Below are positions 16,212 to 24,169 of a DNA stretch of 64,000 bases, in pieces. This DNA comes from Teichococcus rhizosphaerae (GTDB lineage: Bacteria > Pseudomonadota > Alphaproteobacteria > Acetobacterales > Acetobacteraceae). The stretch's first letter is position 1, and every line of letters starts with the position of its first letter. The position numbers were made by a program, and so were the translations under genes. The notes beneath the pieces are model-generated. The model searched no databases. It was not told where the DNA came from and saw only the letters and a program-made list of their open reading frames with translations. The stretch spans positions 1-64,000 of the forward strand of contig NZ_PDNU01000037.1 in assembly GCF_002631185.1 (NCBI RefSeq), read 5' to 3'.

Positions 16212-17666
16212 TCAGCGGATCTGCTCGAGCTGTTCCAGCATGCGCGCCGCCGCCTGGATGACCTGGACGGAGGCCGCATAGGTCTGCTGCACGACAAGGA
16301 GGCGCTGCATCTCCTCGTCGATGTTGACGGCGGTCTTGTTGGTCAGGTCCTCGCGGGCCTGCAGGGCGAGCCGCCCCCGCGCCTCGGCGCGGTCGCTCCA
16401 GATGGCGCGCTCGCCCTGCATCAGGCCGATGCTCTGGGACGCGGCCTGGGACAGGCTCATGGAGGAGGGAAGCCCGGTGGCGCCGCCATAGGCCCGCGCC
16501 TTCTCCAGCGCGTCCAGGGCGCGCAGGATCACCGTGTTGTCGGCCGCCTGCCCTTCCAGCATGGCCGGCGTGGCATGCATGCCGGCGCGCAGCGCCGAGA
16601 GCGCGCCGCCCTGCTCCGGGTCTGCCGCGGGGTTGATGGCGATCTTGCGGGAAAGCCCCAGAAAGGGAGCGCCCGCATCCCAATCCGCCTCGCCCGTCAC
16701 GGCGAACAGGCCGGCCTGCTGGCCGCTCAGCGTCGTGTCCGCCTCCTGGAAGGACTGGATGAGCCGTGCCGCCACCTGGTCGATCATGTCGGTGAAGCGG
16801 GGCAGCGTGACATCGCGCAGCTGCAGGGAGGCGGCGATGCTGCCGCTGTCCGACATCCTCAGCGCCTGGCCTTCCACCGTGACGGCGGAAAGGGCCGCGG
16901 GATGGCGGGATTCGGCCGGCATGGTCGGCGTGTGGGTGAAGGACAGGGGGTGGATGACGGTGCTGTCGTAGAGGGTCGTCCCGCCATCGGTCATCAGCAG
17001 CAGATGGCCGGGGCCGTTGTCGAAGACGCGCAGGGGCAGGCGGCCGGAGATGTCGGCCAGCAGCGTGTCGCGGCGGTCCTCGAACTCGGCCGTGGAGGCG
17101 CCACGGGCGCTGGCGACCGCCATCTGGCGGTCCATCTCGGCCAGGCTGCCGAGGGCGGCGTTCACCGCCTCCACATCCTGCGCGACCGACAGGTCGGCCT
17201 TGGCGCGCGCCTCCGAGATGGCGCTGTCCATGGCGTGGAAGGCCTCGACCAGATCCTGCGCCGCGGCCAGCGCCTGGGCCTGCGCCACCGCGTTGTCGGG
17301 CGCCGAGGAGAGGGTGGTCATGGCCTCCTTGAAGCTGCCCAGCTTCGAGGACAGCGAGCGCTCGTCGGAAGGCTGCCCCACCGTGGCGTTGTAGGCCTCG
17401 AGCATCTCCCGCATGCGGCCGGCATAGGCTTCCATGCCATCGGCCATGCGCGAGGCGGCGGCGAGGGCGGCATCGCCGGCGCGCTGCGTGGCGCCGGCCA
17501 TGACGCCGGAGCCCACCCCGGCCACCAGCTGCTCGCTGCGCGGCATGTCGCGCCGCACATAGCCCGGCGTGTTCGCATTGGCGATGTTGTTCGCCAGGAT
17601 CATCGACTGCCGCTGCTCGGCGGCCAGCGAGGAGAGCGCGTTGGACAGGGCGGCGCTAATGGTCAT
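16212..17666 (-). CDS. flgK: Hook-filament junction protein FlgK
   Basis: A 484-aa FlgK. N-terminal ALSNALSSLAAEQRQSMILANNIANANTPGYVRRD is the axial-protein signature; the C-terminus has the AVNIDEEMQRLLVVQQTYAASVQVIQAAARMLEQL helix. A large middle part with the FlgK-type MTDGGTTLYD segment identifies it against other axial proteins. It forms the first junction layer on the hook. The gene lies between flgE and flgL, the usual order. Confidence 0.95.
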   Translation of the reverse strand: MTISAALSNALSSLAAEQRQSMILANNIANANTPGYVRRDMPRSEQLVAGVGSGVMAGATQRAGDAALAAASRMADGMEAYAGRMREMLEAYNATVGQPSDERSLSSKLGSFKEAMTTLSSAPDNAVAQAQALAAAQDLVEAFHAMDSAISEARAKADLSVAQDVEAVNAALGSLAEMDRQMAVASARGASTAEFEDRRDTLLADISGRLPLRVFDNGPGHLLLMTDGGTTLYDSTVIHPLSFTHTPTMPAESRHPAALSAVTVEGQALRMSDSGSIAASLQLRDVTLPRFTDMIDQVAARLIQSFQEADTTLSGQQAGLFAVTGEADWDAGAPFLGLSRKIAINPAADPEQGGALSALRAGMHATPAMLEGQAADNTVILRALDALEKARAYGGATGLPSSMSLSQAASQSIGLMQGERAIWSDRAEARGRLALQAREDLTNKTAVNIDEEMQRLLVVQQTYAASVQVIQAAARMLEQLEQIR

Positions 17667-17720
17667 GGCTGGACCCTCATGCGGTGCGTGGCAGACCGGT
17701 GACGGGACGGCGGCGCGCCG

Positions 17721-19187
17721 TTACCGCTTCAGGTTCGCCGCCTCCTCCATCATCTGGTCCGCCGTGCGCACCACCGAGGCGTTGGAGCTGTAGGCGCGCT
17801 GGGTCTCGATCAGGTTGGTCAGCTCGGTGCCGATATCGACATTCGAGGATTCGAGCGCCCCGCCCGAGGTGGTGCCGGCGGCGCCGGAGCCGGGATCGAG
17901 CAGGCGGACCGAGCCCGCGTCGAGCGACATCTCATAGGCGTCGCCCCGCACCGGGTTCAGCCCGTTGGCGTTGGGGAACACGGCCAGCTTGAGGTTGTAG
18001 ATCGGCCGCGACTTGCCGTTCGAGAAGGTGGCGATGACCTGCCCCTCATCCGAGACGGAGACGCGCTCCAGCAGCCCGAAGGCCGAGCCGTCCTTCTCGA
18101 TCTTGGTCGGCACGTAGTTGCCGCTGAGCTGCGTCATGCCCTCGAAGCTGCCGAGATTGCCCAGGGTGATCGGCAGCTCCCGGCCGGCGAGGCCGCTGCC
18201 GGAGGGGATGCCCACCTTGACCGTCAGCGTGCCGTTGGCCGTGTTGTAGTCGCCAAGCGCCGCGCCGGGGGCGCTGGTGCCGCGCAGCTGCGGGTCGTCC
18301 AGCACGCCGGCGAGGCCCGGCGCGTAGGGCGTGCCGTCATTCGGGTCGGGGTTGTTGGCGCCGTCGAAGACATTGGCGATGGTGCCCGCCTTGTCGCCCT
18401 CCTTCCAGAACTCCAGCCCGACCAGGCCGACGCGCTTGCTCTTGTCGTAGGGGTCGGTGCTGGCGATGTCGCCCGAGGCGCTGTCGAAGATCTCCAGCTG
18501 CCAGGTGCTCGTCGCGGCGCCGGCCGCCGTGGCGGGAAGCGTCGGCGTGAAGCGGTAGGTCAGGGTCTGCGCGCCGCCCGTGTCGTCGTAGTAGTCGACA
18601 TTGGTGACGAACATGTTGTCCAGCTCGCCCGGCGAGGTGGTGTGCTCGGTCCGCTGCTTCGGCAGGTTGACCCAGAAGCGCATCTCGGTGGTCGGCGCCG
18701 AGGCGACGCTGATGTTGTTGACGTTGACCGTGCTCAGGCTCTCGACGTTGTTGTCGCCGGCGACGCCGACCGGGTTGCCGTCCGAGCCCAGCTTGACGCC
18801 CTGCAGGTAGTAGCCGGCCGAGTTCACCAGGTTGCCCATCGCATCGGGGCGGAAGGAGCCGGCGCGGGTGGCCAGGTACTTGCCGCCGCTGCCCGCCTCC
18901 TCGTTGACGACCAGGAAGCCGTTGCCGTTCACCGCGATGTCGGTGTCGGTGCCGGTGGCCTGCACCTGGCCCACCTTGCTGATCTCCACGCGGTTCTTGG
19001 CGGCGGTGCCGGCCATGGCGTAGGCGCCGCCGCTGGAGCCTTCCAGCACCAGGCTCTCGAACTGCGTGTCGACCCGCTTGTAGCCGACGGTCGAGCTGTT
19101 GGCGATGTTGTTGGAGATGCCCGAGAGCTTGGTGGCTTGCGCGTTCAGGCCGGAGGTGCTGGTACGCAGGGCGTTGATGGCCGTCAT
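17721..19187 (-). CDS. flgE: Flagellar hook protein FlgE
   Basis: A 488-aa hook protein. The N-terminus has ALRTSTSGLNAQATKLSGISNNIANSSTVGYKR, followed by VQATGTDTDIAVNGNGFLVV and the FRPDAMGNLVNSAGYYLQG block. The C-terminus has the hook ending LESSNVDIGTELTNLIETQRAYSSNASVVRTADQMM. A hook domain insertion fills residues about 150-400. It polymerises into the universal joint. It is followed by flgK and preceded by motB. Confidence 0.95.
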   Translation of the reverse strand: MTAINALRTSTSGLNAQATKLSGISNNIANSSTVGYKRVDTQFESLVLEGSSGGAYAMAGTAAKNRVEISKVGQVQATGTDTDIAVNGNGFLVVNEEAGSGGKYLATRAGSFRPDAMGNLVNSAGYYLQGVKLGSDGNPVGVAGDNNVESLSTVNVNNISVASAPTTEMRFWVNLPKQRTEHTTSPGELDNMFVTNVDYYDDTGGAQTLTYRFTPTLPATAAGAATSTWQLEIFDSASGDIASTDPYDKSKRVGLVGLEFWKEGDKAGTIANVFDGANNPDPNDGTPYAPGLAGVLDDPQLRGTSAPGAALGDYNTANGTLTVKVGIPSGSGLAGRELPITLGNLGSFEGMTQLSGNYVPTKIEKDGSAFGLLERVSVSDEGQVIATFSNGKSRPIYNLKLAVFPNANGLNPVRGDAYEMSLDAGSVRLLDPGSGAAGTTSGGALESSNVDIGTELTNLIETQRAYSSNASVVRTADQMMEEAANLKR

Positions 19188-19298
19188 CGGCGGTCCCTCA
19201 CAGAGCGGCGAGATGTGGATGATGGCCGGCGCGGGCCGGCCGGACGGTATCGGGACCGGCGCCGGCTTCTGCCGGCAGGCCGGGGGCGTTGCGGCACT

Positions 19299-20204
19299 TC
19301 ACCGCCGCGTCTCGGGCGCGTTGCGCCGCGCCGCGGCGGCGCGCGTCTCGGCCGCCACGTCGGAGCGCAGCACCGTCACGGAGATCCGCCGGTTGCGCGG
19401 ATCGTTCGGCGCCTCGGGCACGAGCGGCTCGACCGAGGCCTTGCCCTCGATGCGGAACATCCGGGCGGGCGCGACGCCGCTGCGCTCCAGCGCGCGGCGC
19501 GCGCCGTTGGCGCGGTCGGTCGACAATTCCCAGTTGCCATGGCTCCCGCGCGAGAAGGGCAGCGCATCGGTATGGCCCGCCACCACCACCTCGTTCGGCA
19601 CGGTGGCCAGCACGCTGCCCACCACCTCCAGGATGCGCGCGAGGCGCGGCGTGGGATCGCTGGCGCCGGGCAGGAACATGGGTGCGCCGTCGCGGTCGAA
19701 GATCTGCAGGCGCAGGCCTTCCGGCGTCAGTTCGAGCTGCACGTTCTGCGCCAGCTCGCGCATCGCCTCGCTCCGCATCACGCGCTCCAGCTCGGCTTTC
19801 ATGGCCTCGAAGCGCTGGCGCTCGATCGGGTCGCGCAGGATGGGCGCCTCCTCGGCGGTGCTCGCCGCCTCGCTCGCCTCGTTCTCCTGCCGCAGGCCGC
19901 CATCCTCGGTGCGCGTCAGGGAGTCGCGCTGGTCGTCGCCCGCCACCAGCACGGAGCGGCCGCCATCGAGGGCGCCGTTGCCGGAAGGCAGGTCGAGGAT
20001 GCTGGAGGCGGTGAAGAACTGGGCGATGCCCTCGCGCTGGGATTCCGTGGTGCTGGAGAGCAGCCACATCACCAGGAAGAACGCCATCATGGCCGTCACG
20101 AAGTCGGCATAGGCGATCTTCCACTGGCCGCCATGCTCGTCGTCATGCTCGCCATGGTGCCGCTTGACGATGATCGGGCGTTTCAGGTGGTCGTCAGCGC
20201 TCAT
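19299..20204 (-). CDS. motB: Stator protein MotB
   Basis: A 301-aa MotB. The short cytoplasmic start (KRPIIVKRHHGEH) leads to the single transmembrane helix with the proton-binding Asp in WKIAYADFVTAMMAFFLVMWLLS. The C-terminal OmpA-like peptidoglycan-binding domain shows VVVAGHTDALPF and the WELSTDRANGARRALERSGV and PNDPRNRRISVTVL motifs. It pairs with MotA, which is encoded 11 kb away on the other strand, an unusual split. An exact TGCGAAAAA word lies 48 bases upstream and suggests its own promoter within the long flagellar run. Confidence 0.96.
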   Translation of the reverse strand: MSADDHLKRPIIVKRHHGEHDDEHGGQWKIAYADFVTAMMAFFLVMWLLSSTTESQREGIAQFFTASSILDLPSGNGALDGGRSVLVAGDDQRDSLTRTEDGGLRQENEASEAASTAEEAPILRDPIERQRFEAMKAELERVMRSEAMRELAQNVQLELTPEGLRLQIFDRDGAPMFLPGASDPTPRLARILEVVGSVLATVPNEVVVAGHTDALPFSRGSHGNWELSTDRANGARRALERSGVAPARMFRIEGKASVEPLVPEAPNDPRNRRISVTVLRSDVAAETRAAAARRNAPETRR

Positions 20205-20252
20205 GCGACAGGATGGCCCGTTCCGTGGCGGAGATCATGTTTAGCCTGTTCG

Positions 20253-20261
20253 TTTTTCGCA
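20253..20261 (-). promoter_or_regulatory. TGCGAAAAA word upstream of motB
   Basis: Exact word, directed into motB, just past the stop codon of the upstream gene. The preceding sequence TGGCACTTGAAATGCG has GG and GC ten bases apart, as at sigma-54 promoters; most other copies of the word lack this. Confidence 0.5.
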
Positions 20262-20263
20262 TT

Positions 20264-20998
20264 TCAAGTGCCATGCCCCTGATCCGCGTGCCGCACCGTC
20301 AGGCTGCCTTGCAGGCGCAGCGCTGCAAGCACGGCATGAAAAGCCTCCTGGAGATCGGCGCAAGAATTTCGCGCAAGCGGACGCTCCGTTTCCATCACCG
20401 CGTCAAGGCGCTCCTCCTCCAGGCGGGCCCGCCACTCGATCCGCCCCGTGGCGGGAAGGTGGAGCCGCACGGCCAGAGCGTGCCGGTCGGGCCGCAGGGC
20501 ACGGCCCGCCCGGTCGGGGCGCCAGAACACCGACATCCAGAGCAGCTCGCCTTCCGGCCCCAGCAGCGGCACGCTCCGCCCGCTCCAGAGCGAGGGATCG
20601 CCGAGCATGGCGGGCGGCGCGGGCGCCGCCTCCAGCAGGGCGGCCAGCGCCCCCGCCTCAAGCCCGTGCGCCTGCGCCAGCGCCTCCAGGGCGGCGGCGC
20701 CGAGCCAGCGCACCGGCTCGGGGCGCAGCAGGGCCAGCGCCAGGGGCAGGGCCAGGCCGCCGCCGCCGCCCGGCAGCAGCGGCTCCGCCCCGGCCTCCCG
20801 CCACGCTCCGGCCCGCAGAACAGGGTCGTCCGGGGAAGCGGCCTCCGCCGCGCCGCGGCCCAGCGGCGGCACGGCGCTGAGGGCCCGGGCCGCCGCGGCA
20901 TAGCCGGCACCAGCCTCGCGCCCGGCCGGCGCCAGGGCAGGAAGGGCCGGAACGGGCGGAATGGGGCCCGGGCCGCCCCCGCCCTCATCCGCCGCCAT
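20264..20998 (-). CDS. FliK C-terminus-like protein of unknown role
   Basis: A 244-aa protein. The first 120 residues are Ala/Gly/Pro-rich low complexity. The last 90 (LAVRLHLPATGRIEWRARLEEERLDAVMETER, then LQEAFHAVLAALRLQGSLTVRH) recall the FliK hook-length-control C-terminal fold: a strand LPxxGRxxxxxRL, a second strand, and a helix. It is in the fliF-flgI run between fliG and motB, with the true fliK at 49800-51470. It could be a second FliK-like secretion-control factor; that is inference. Confidence 0.5.
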   Translation of the reverse strand: MAADEGGGGPGPIPPVPALPALAPAGREAGAGYAAAARALSAVPPLGRGAAEAASPDDPVLRAGAWREAGAEPLLPGGGGGLALPLALALLRPEPVRWLGAAALEALAQAHGLEAGALAALLEAAPAPPAMLGDPSLWSGRSVPLLGPEGELLWMSVFWRPDRAGRALRPDRHALAVRLHLPATGRIEWRARLEEERLDAVMETERPLARNSCADLQEAFHAVLAALRLQGSLTVRHADQGHGT

Positions 20999-21033
20999 GC
21001 GCCTCGCCCCCCATGCCCCTCCCAGCTCCCGCC

Positions 21034-22065
21034 TCAGCCCTCGCCCACCTCGTCCTCGTCGAGGATGAAGATGCGGCCCTCATCGGCTAGGCGCTTGGCG
21101 ATGATGATGAGGTCGGCCTGCGCGTCCTCGACCGTCTTGCGCCGCTGGGCGGGCATGCTCTCGATCTCGTCGCGCATCATGGTGGCGGCGCGTTCCGACA
21201 TGCTGCCCAGGAACAGCTCGCGCAGCTCGGGGCTGGCGGCGGTGAGCGCGATCTGCAGCTTGTCGGCCGGGCATTCCTGCACCAGCGTGGCGAAGGTGCT
21301 GCGGTCGACGCGGATCAGGTCGTCGAAGGTGAACATGATGCGCTTGATGCGGCCGGCCGCCATCGGCTCGCGCGCCTCGATCTGGCGCATCAGGTGCTCG
21401 ACCAGGCCCTTGTCGGCGCGGTTCATGATCTCGGCCACGATCTGCGAGCTGTCGCGCTCGTAGGAGCGGCTGAGATTGGTGATGAACTCCTTCTGCAGCG
21501 TCTGCTCGATGTCCTGCAGCACGCCCTTCTGGATGCTGTCCATCCGCACCATGCGCAGCACGATCTCGTCGATGGAGGATTTCGGCAGCAGGGTCAGCAC
21601 GCGCGCCGCGTGCTGGGCGGGCAGCTTGGCCAGGATCACGGCCGAGGTCTGCGCCAGCTCGGTGCGCAGGTAGGTAGCCAGCACCTCGGGCGAGATGTTG
21701 GCCAGCTTCTCCCACATGGTCTTGCCCTCGGGACCGCGGATCTCGTCCATGATCTCGCTGACCTTGTCGTTGGGCAGCATCCGGCGCAGCAGGCGCTCGG
21801 TGGTCTCGGCCGTGCCGATCACGGTGCCGGTGCGCCCGACCTCGTTGCGGAACCGGCCGATGACCCGCTCCACCTGGTCGATGTCCACCTTGCCGAGATT
21901 GGCCATGGCGCGGCTGACGCGGCGGATCTCGTGATCCTCCAGCTTGTCGAACAGCACCTGGATGCGGTTCTCGTCGAGCGCCATGAACAGCACCGCCACA
22001 TCGGCGAGCGGATCGGATCTGAGGTCGGCGGGACGCACGGCGCGGCGTGCTTCGGGGGCTTTCAT
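21034..22065 (-). CDS. fliG: Motor switch protein FliG
   Basis: 343 aa from the ATG at 22065 (the frame runs on to 22410 but that part is FlhX/FliP sequence in another frame). The three-part FliG structure is visible: an N-terminal FliF-binding domain, the middle domain with MWEKLANISPEVLATYLRTELAQTSAVILAKL, and the C-terminal torque domain with MFTFDDLIRVDRSTFATLVQE and LRELFLGSMSERAATMMRDEIE. It transmits stator torque to FliF. It overlaps the FlhX-like gene upstream by 4 bases. Confidence 0.96.
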   Translation of the reverse strand: MKAPEARRAVRPADLRSDPLADVAVLFMALDENRIQVLFDKLEDHEIRRVSRAMANLGKVDIDQVERVIGRFRNEVGRTGTVIGTAETTERLLRRMLPNDKVSEIMDEIRGPEGKTMWEKLANISPEVLATYLRTELAQTSAVILAKLPAQHAARVLTLLPKSSIDEIVLRMVRMDSIQKGVLQDIEQTLQKEFITNLSRSYERDSSQIVAEIMNRADKGLVEHLMRQIEAREPMAAGRIKRIMFTFDDLIRVDRSTFATLVQECPADKLQIALTAASPELRELFLGSMSERAATMMRDEIESMPAQRRKTVEDAQADLIIIAKRLADEGRIFILDEDEVGEG

Positions 22066-22364
22066 CGGTCGGTGCTCCGCGGGTCGGGGCGCAGGCGGAA
22101 GAGGGGCAGCAGCAGGGCCGCCAGGACCGGCGCCAGCTCGGGCGGCAGGCTCGCGCCGCGCTCCAGCCGCGCCAGGCTCTCGGGCAGGTCGGCCTCGGGC
22201 GGCAGCGCCACGCCCTGGCTCTCGGCGATGGCGCGCACGCGGCCGGCCAGGAGCCGCGGCTCGGCCGCGCCTTCCTGGGGCGCGCCTTCCTGGGCGGCCA
22301 CGCGGCGCAGCGCGGCGGCCAGGGCGCGGCGGCGCCGGGGGCGGCGTGCCACGGGGATGCTCAT
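22062..22364 (-). CDS. FlhX-like protein (FlhB C-terminal domain homologue)
   Basis: A 100-aa protein. A basic, Arg-rich N-terminus is followed by a segment resembling the end of the FlhB cytoplasmic domain (VRAIAESQGVALPPEADLPESLARLERGASLPPELAPVLAALLLPLF, compare the end of FlhB at 48330-48420). The autocleavage NPTH motif is absent. Such stand-alone FlhB-C proteins (FlhX) occur in many bacteria and can partly substitute for FlhB-C. Its ATG overlaps the fliP stop codon and its stop overlaps the fliG start, so it is translationally coupled on both sides. Confidence 0.6.
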   Translation of the reverse strand: MSIPVARRPRRRRALAAALRRVAAQEGAPQEGAAEPRLLAGRVRAIAESQGVALPPEADLPESLARLERGASLPPELAPVLAALLLPLFRLRPDPRSTDR

Positions 22365-23197
22365 GCGGTGAAGCTCCGCGCCAGTGCGCCGGCCACCAGC
22401 GACCAGCCATCGATCAGCACGAAGAAGATCAGCTTGAACGGCAGGCTGACCACCGAAGGGGGCAGCATCATCATGCCCATGCCCATCAGCACGGAGCTGA
22501 TGGCGATGTCGATGGCCAGGAACGGCAGGAACAGCAGGAAGCCGATCTGGAAGGCCTTGTTCAGCTCGGAGATGACGAAGGCGGCGGTCAGGATGTGCAG
22601 CGGCACCGCGGTGCGCGCGCCCTCGCCCGCCGCGGCCGCCTCCGGCCGGGGCGGGCTCCACTTGGCGATGTCGATGAACAGCGCCAGGTCGCGCTCCCGC
22701 ACATTGGCCTCCATGAAGCCCCGGAAGGGCAGGATGGCGCGCTCCGCCGCCTGCTCCTCGCTGATGGAGCCCTCGATCAGCGGGCGTGCCGCCTCGTTCC
22801 AGCTCCGCTCCAGCACCGGCGCCATGACAAAGGCGGACAGGAACAGCGCCAGGCTCACGATCACCGTGTTGGGGGGCGATTGCTGCAGGCCGAGCGCCGT
22901 GCGCAGCATGGAGAGCACCACGACGATGCGGGTGAAGGAGGTGGCCACCACCAGCAGGCCGGGCGCCATCGCCAGCAGCGTGGTGATGGCGATCAGCGCC
23001 ACCACATTGGTGGTCAGGCTCTGCCCGCCGCTGGCCACGGCCTGGCCGCCGGACGGGCCGAGGCTGAGCGAGACGCTCTGGCCCAGCGCGGGCGCGGCCA
23101 GCACCAGCAGGAGCGCCACGCAAAGCCCGCTCCAGCGGAAGGAGGGGCGCCGCGGCGCCGCCAGGGGCGGCATCCCGCGGAAGGGGGGAAGCGGCAT
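22361..23197 (-). CDS. fliP: Flagellar export gate protein FliP
   Basis: 278 aa from the ATG at 23197; an ATG at 23173 is also possible. A signal-like hydrophobic N-terminus (LCVALLLVLAAPALGQ) is followed by the FliP core: VALIAITTLLAMAPGLLVVATSFTRIVVVLSMLR, the PPNTVIVSLALFLSAFVM helix, a periplasmic stretch, and the last two helices with the MGMGMMMLPPSVVSLPFKLIFFVLIDGW signature. With FliQ and FliR it makes the export pore. FliO, its usual assembly partner, is not present in this window. Confidence 0.96.
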   Translation of the reverse strand: MPLPPFRGMPPLAAPRRPSFRWSGLCVALLLVLAAPALGQSVSLSLGPSGGQAVASGGQSLTTNVVALIAITTLLAMAPGLLVVATSFTRIVVVLSMLRTALGLQQSPPNTVIVSLALFLSAFVMAPVLERSWNEAARPLIEGSISEEQAAERAILPFRGFMEANVRERDLALFIDIAKWSPPRPEAAAAGEGARTAVPLHILTAAFVISELNKAFQIGFLLFLPFLAIDIAISSVLMGMGMMMLPPSVVSLPFKLIFFVLIDGWSLVAGALARSFTA

Positions 23198-23222
23198 TCT
23201 GCGCGCTTTCAGGACAGGGGCT

Positions 23223-23504
23223 TCAGCTGGACGAGGAGACGATCTCGGTGATCGAGATCGACAGCCGCCCGTCATCGGTGATCTGGATCTCGCCGCGGGC
23301 GATCAGCCGCTCATTGGCCATCAGGTCGATCGGCTCGCCGACCTTCTTGTCGAACTCGATCACCGAGCCGCGGCTGAGGTTGAACAGCGCGGCCATCGGC
23401 AGGCGCTTGTTGCCGAGCACCACCTGGACATTCACGGGGATGTCCATGATGCGGGGCTTGCGCTCGGCGAGGAACGGGTTCTCGGTGGGGGCGCTCTCGC
23501 TCAC
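23223..23504 (-). CDS. fliN: Motor switch protein FliN
   Basis: A 93-aa FliN. After a short tail the SpoA domain is complete: IMDIPVNVQVVLGNKRLPMAALFNLSRGSVIEFDKKVGEPIDLMANERLIARGEIQI. It forms the lower C ring and docks FliH. It overlaps fliH by 4 bases. FliM is encoded on the other strand of the same region, so the switch genes are split between two divergent transcripts. Confidence 0.95.
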   Translation of the reverse strand: MSESAPTENPFLAERKPRIMDIPVNVQVVLGNKRLPMAALFNLSRGSVIEFDKKVGEPIDLMANERLIARGEIQITDDGRLSISITEIVSSSS

Positions 23505-24169
23505 TGCTGTGTCTCCTGTGGCATGTCATCCGCCGGCGTGTCGCCCAGAACGGCCAGCACCCGCGCCATCAGCGCCGCCGGGTCGTAGAGGAGGCCGCCA
23601 TCGGCCCAGCGGGCCTCGGCCCTGCCCTGCGGCATCCGCTCATCGGGCAGCAGCCGCAGGCGGGCGGGCATCCGGCCTTCCGGAAAGCCATCCTGGCGCG
23701 CCGCATCCAGCGTCGCCGGATGGGCGTGCAGGGTGATGCCGTCCGCCTCGCGCTCGGCCAGCGCGGCGGCCAGCAGCGCCGCCACCTCGCCGCCCGCGGC
23801 GCGCGCCAGCAGAACCGGAAAGACGGCCTCCAGCGCCGCGGCGACCAGGCCGCGCAGATGGGCATCCTGCCGGAGGCGCTCCTCGTCGCGCTGGCGGAGC
23901 AGCGCCTCCAGCGCCGCGGCCGCCGCCGCGGCGCCCCGCTGCGCATGCAGGGCAAGGGCCGCCTGCATGTCCTGCTCCAGCCGTGCGCGGCCCGCGGCCT
24001 CGCCCTCGCCGCGGCCGCGGGCCAGGCCTTCCTCGAGCCCGCGCTGCCGGCCCGCCTCATGCGCCTGGGCGCGGATGCGCTCCTCGGCGGCGAGCCGGGC
24101 CGCGGCCGTTCCGTCCTCGTCGGCCAGCAGGGCGTACAGGGAGGGCGGCTGGAAGGGGCGCGCCATCAT
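23501..24169 (-). CDS. fliH: FliH-like regulator of the export ATPase
   Basis: A 222-aa protein. The N-terminal half is a Gly/Arg/Glu/Ala helix with GxxxG-like spacing (EAGRQRGLEEGLARGRGEGEAAGRARLEQD), a FliH hallmark. The C-terminal half is a V-ATPase E-subunit-like domain (LVAAALEAVFPVLLARAAGGEVAALLAAALAE, ITLHAHPATL, then RWADGGLLYDP). It inhibits and docks FliI. Position between fliF and fliN, with 4-base overlaps on both sides, supports the assignment. Confidence 0.8.
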   Translation of the reverse strand: MMARPFQPPSLYALLADEDGTAAARLAAEERIRAQAHEAGRQRGLEEGLARGRGEGEAAGRARLEQDMQAALALHAQRGAAAAAAALEALLRQRDEERLRQDAHLRGLVAAALEAVFPVLLARAAGGEVAALLAAALAEREADGITLHAHPATLDAARQDGFPEGRMPARLRLLPDERMPQGRAEARWADGGLLYDPAALMARVLAVLGDTPADDMPQETQQ

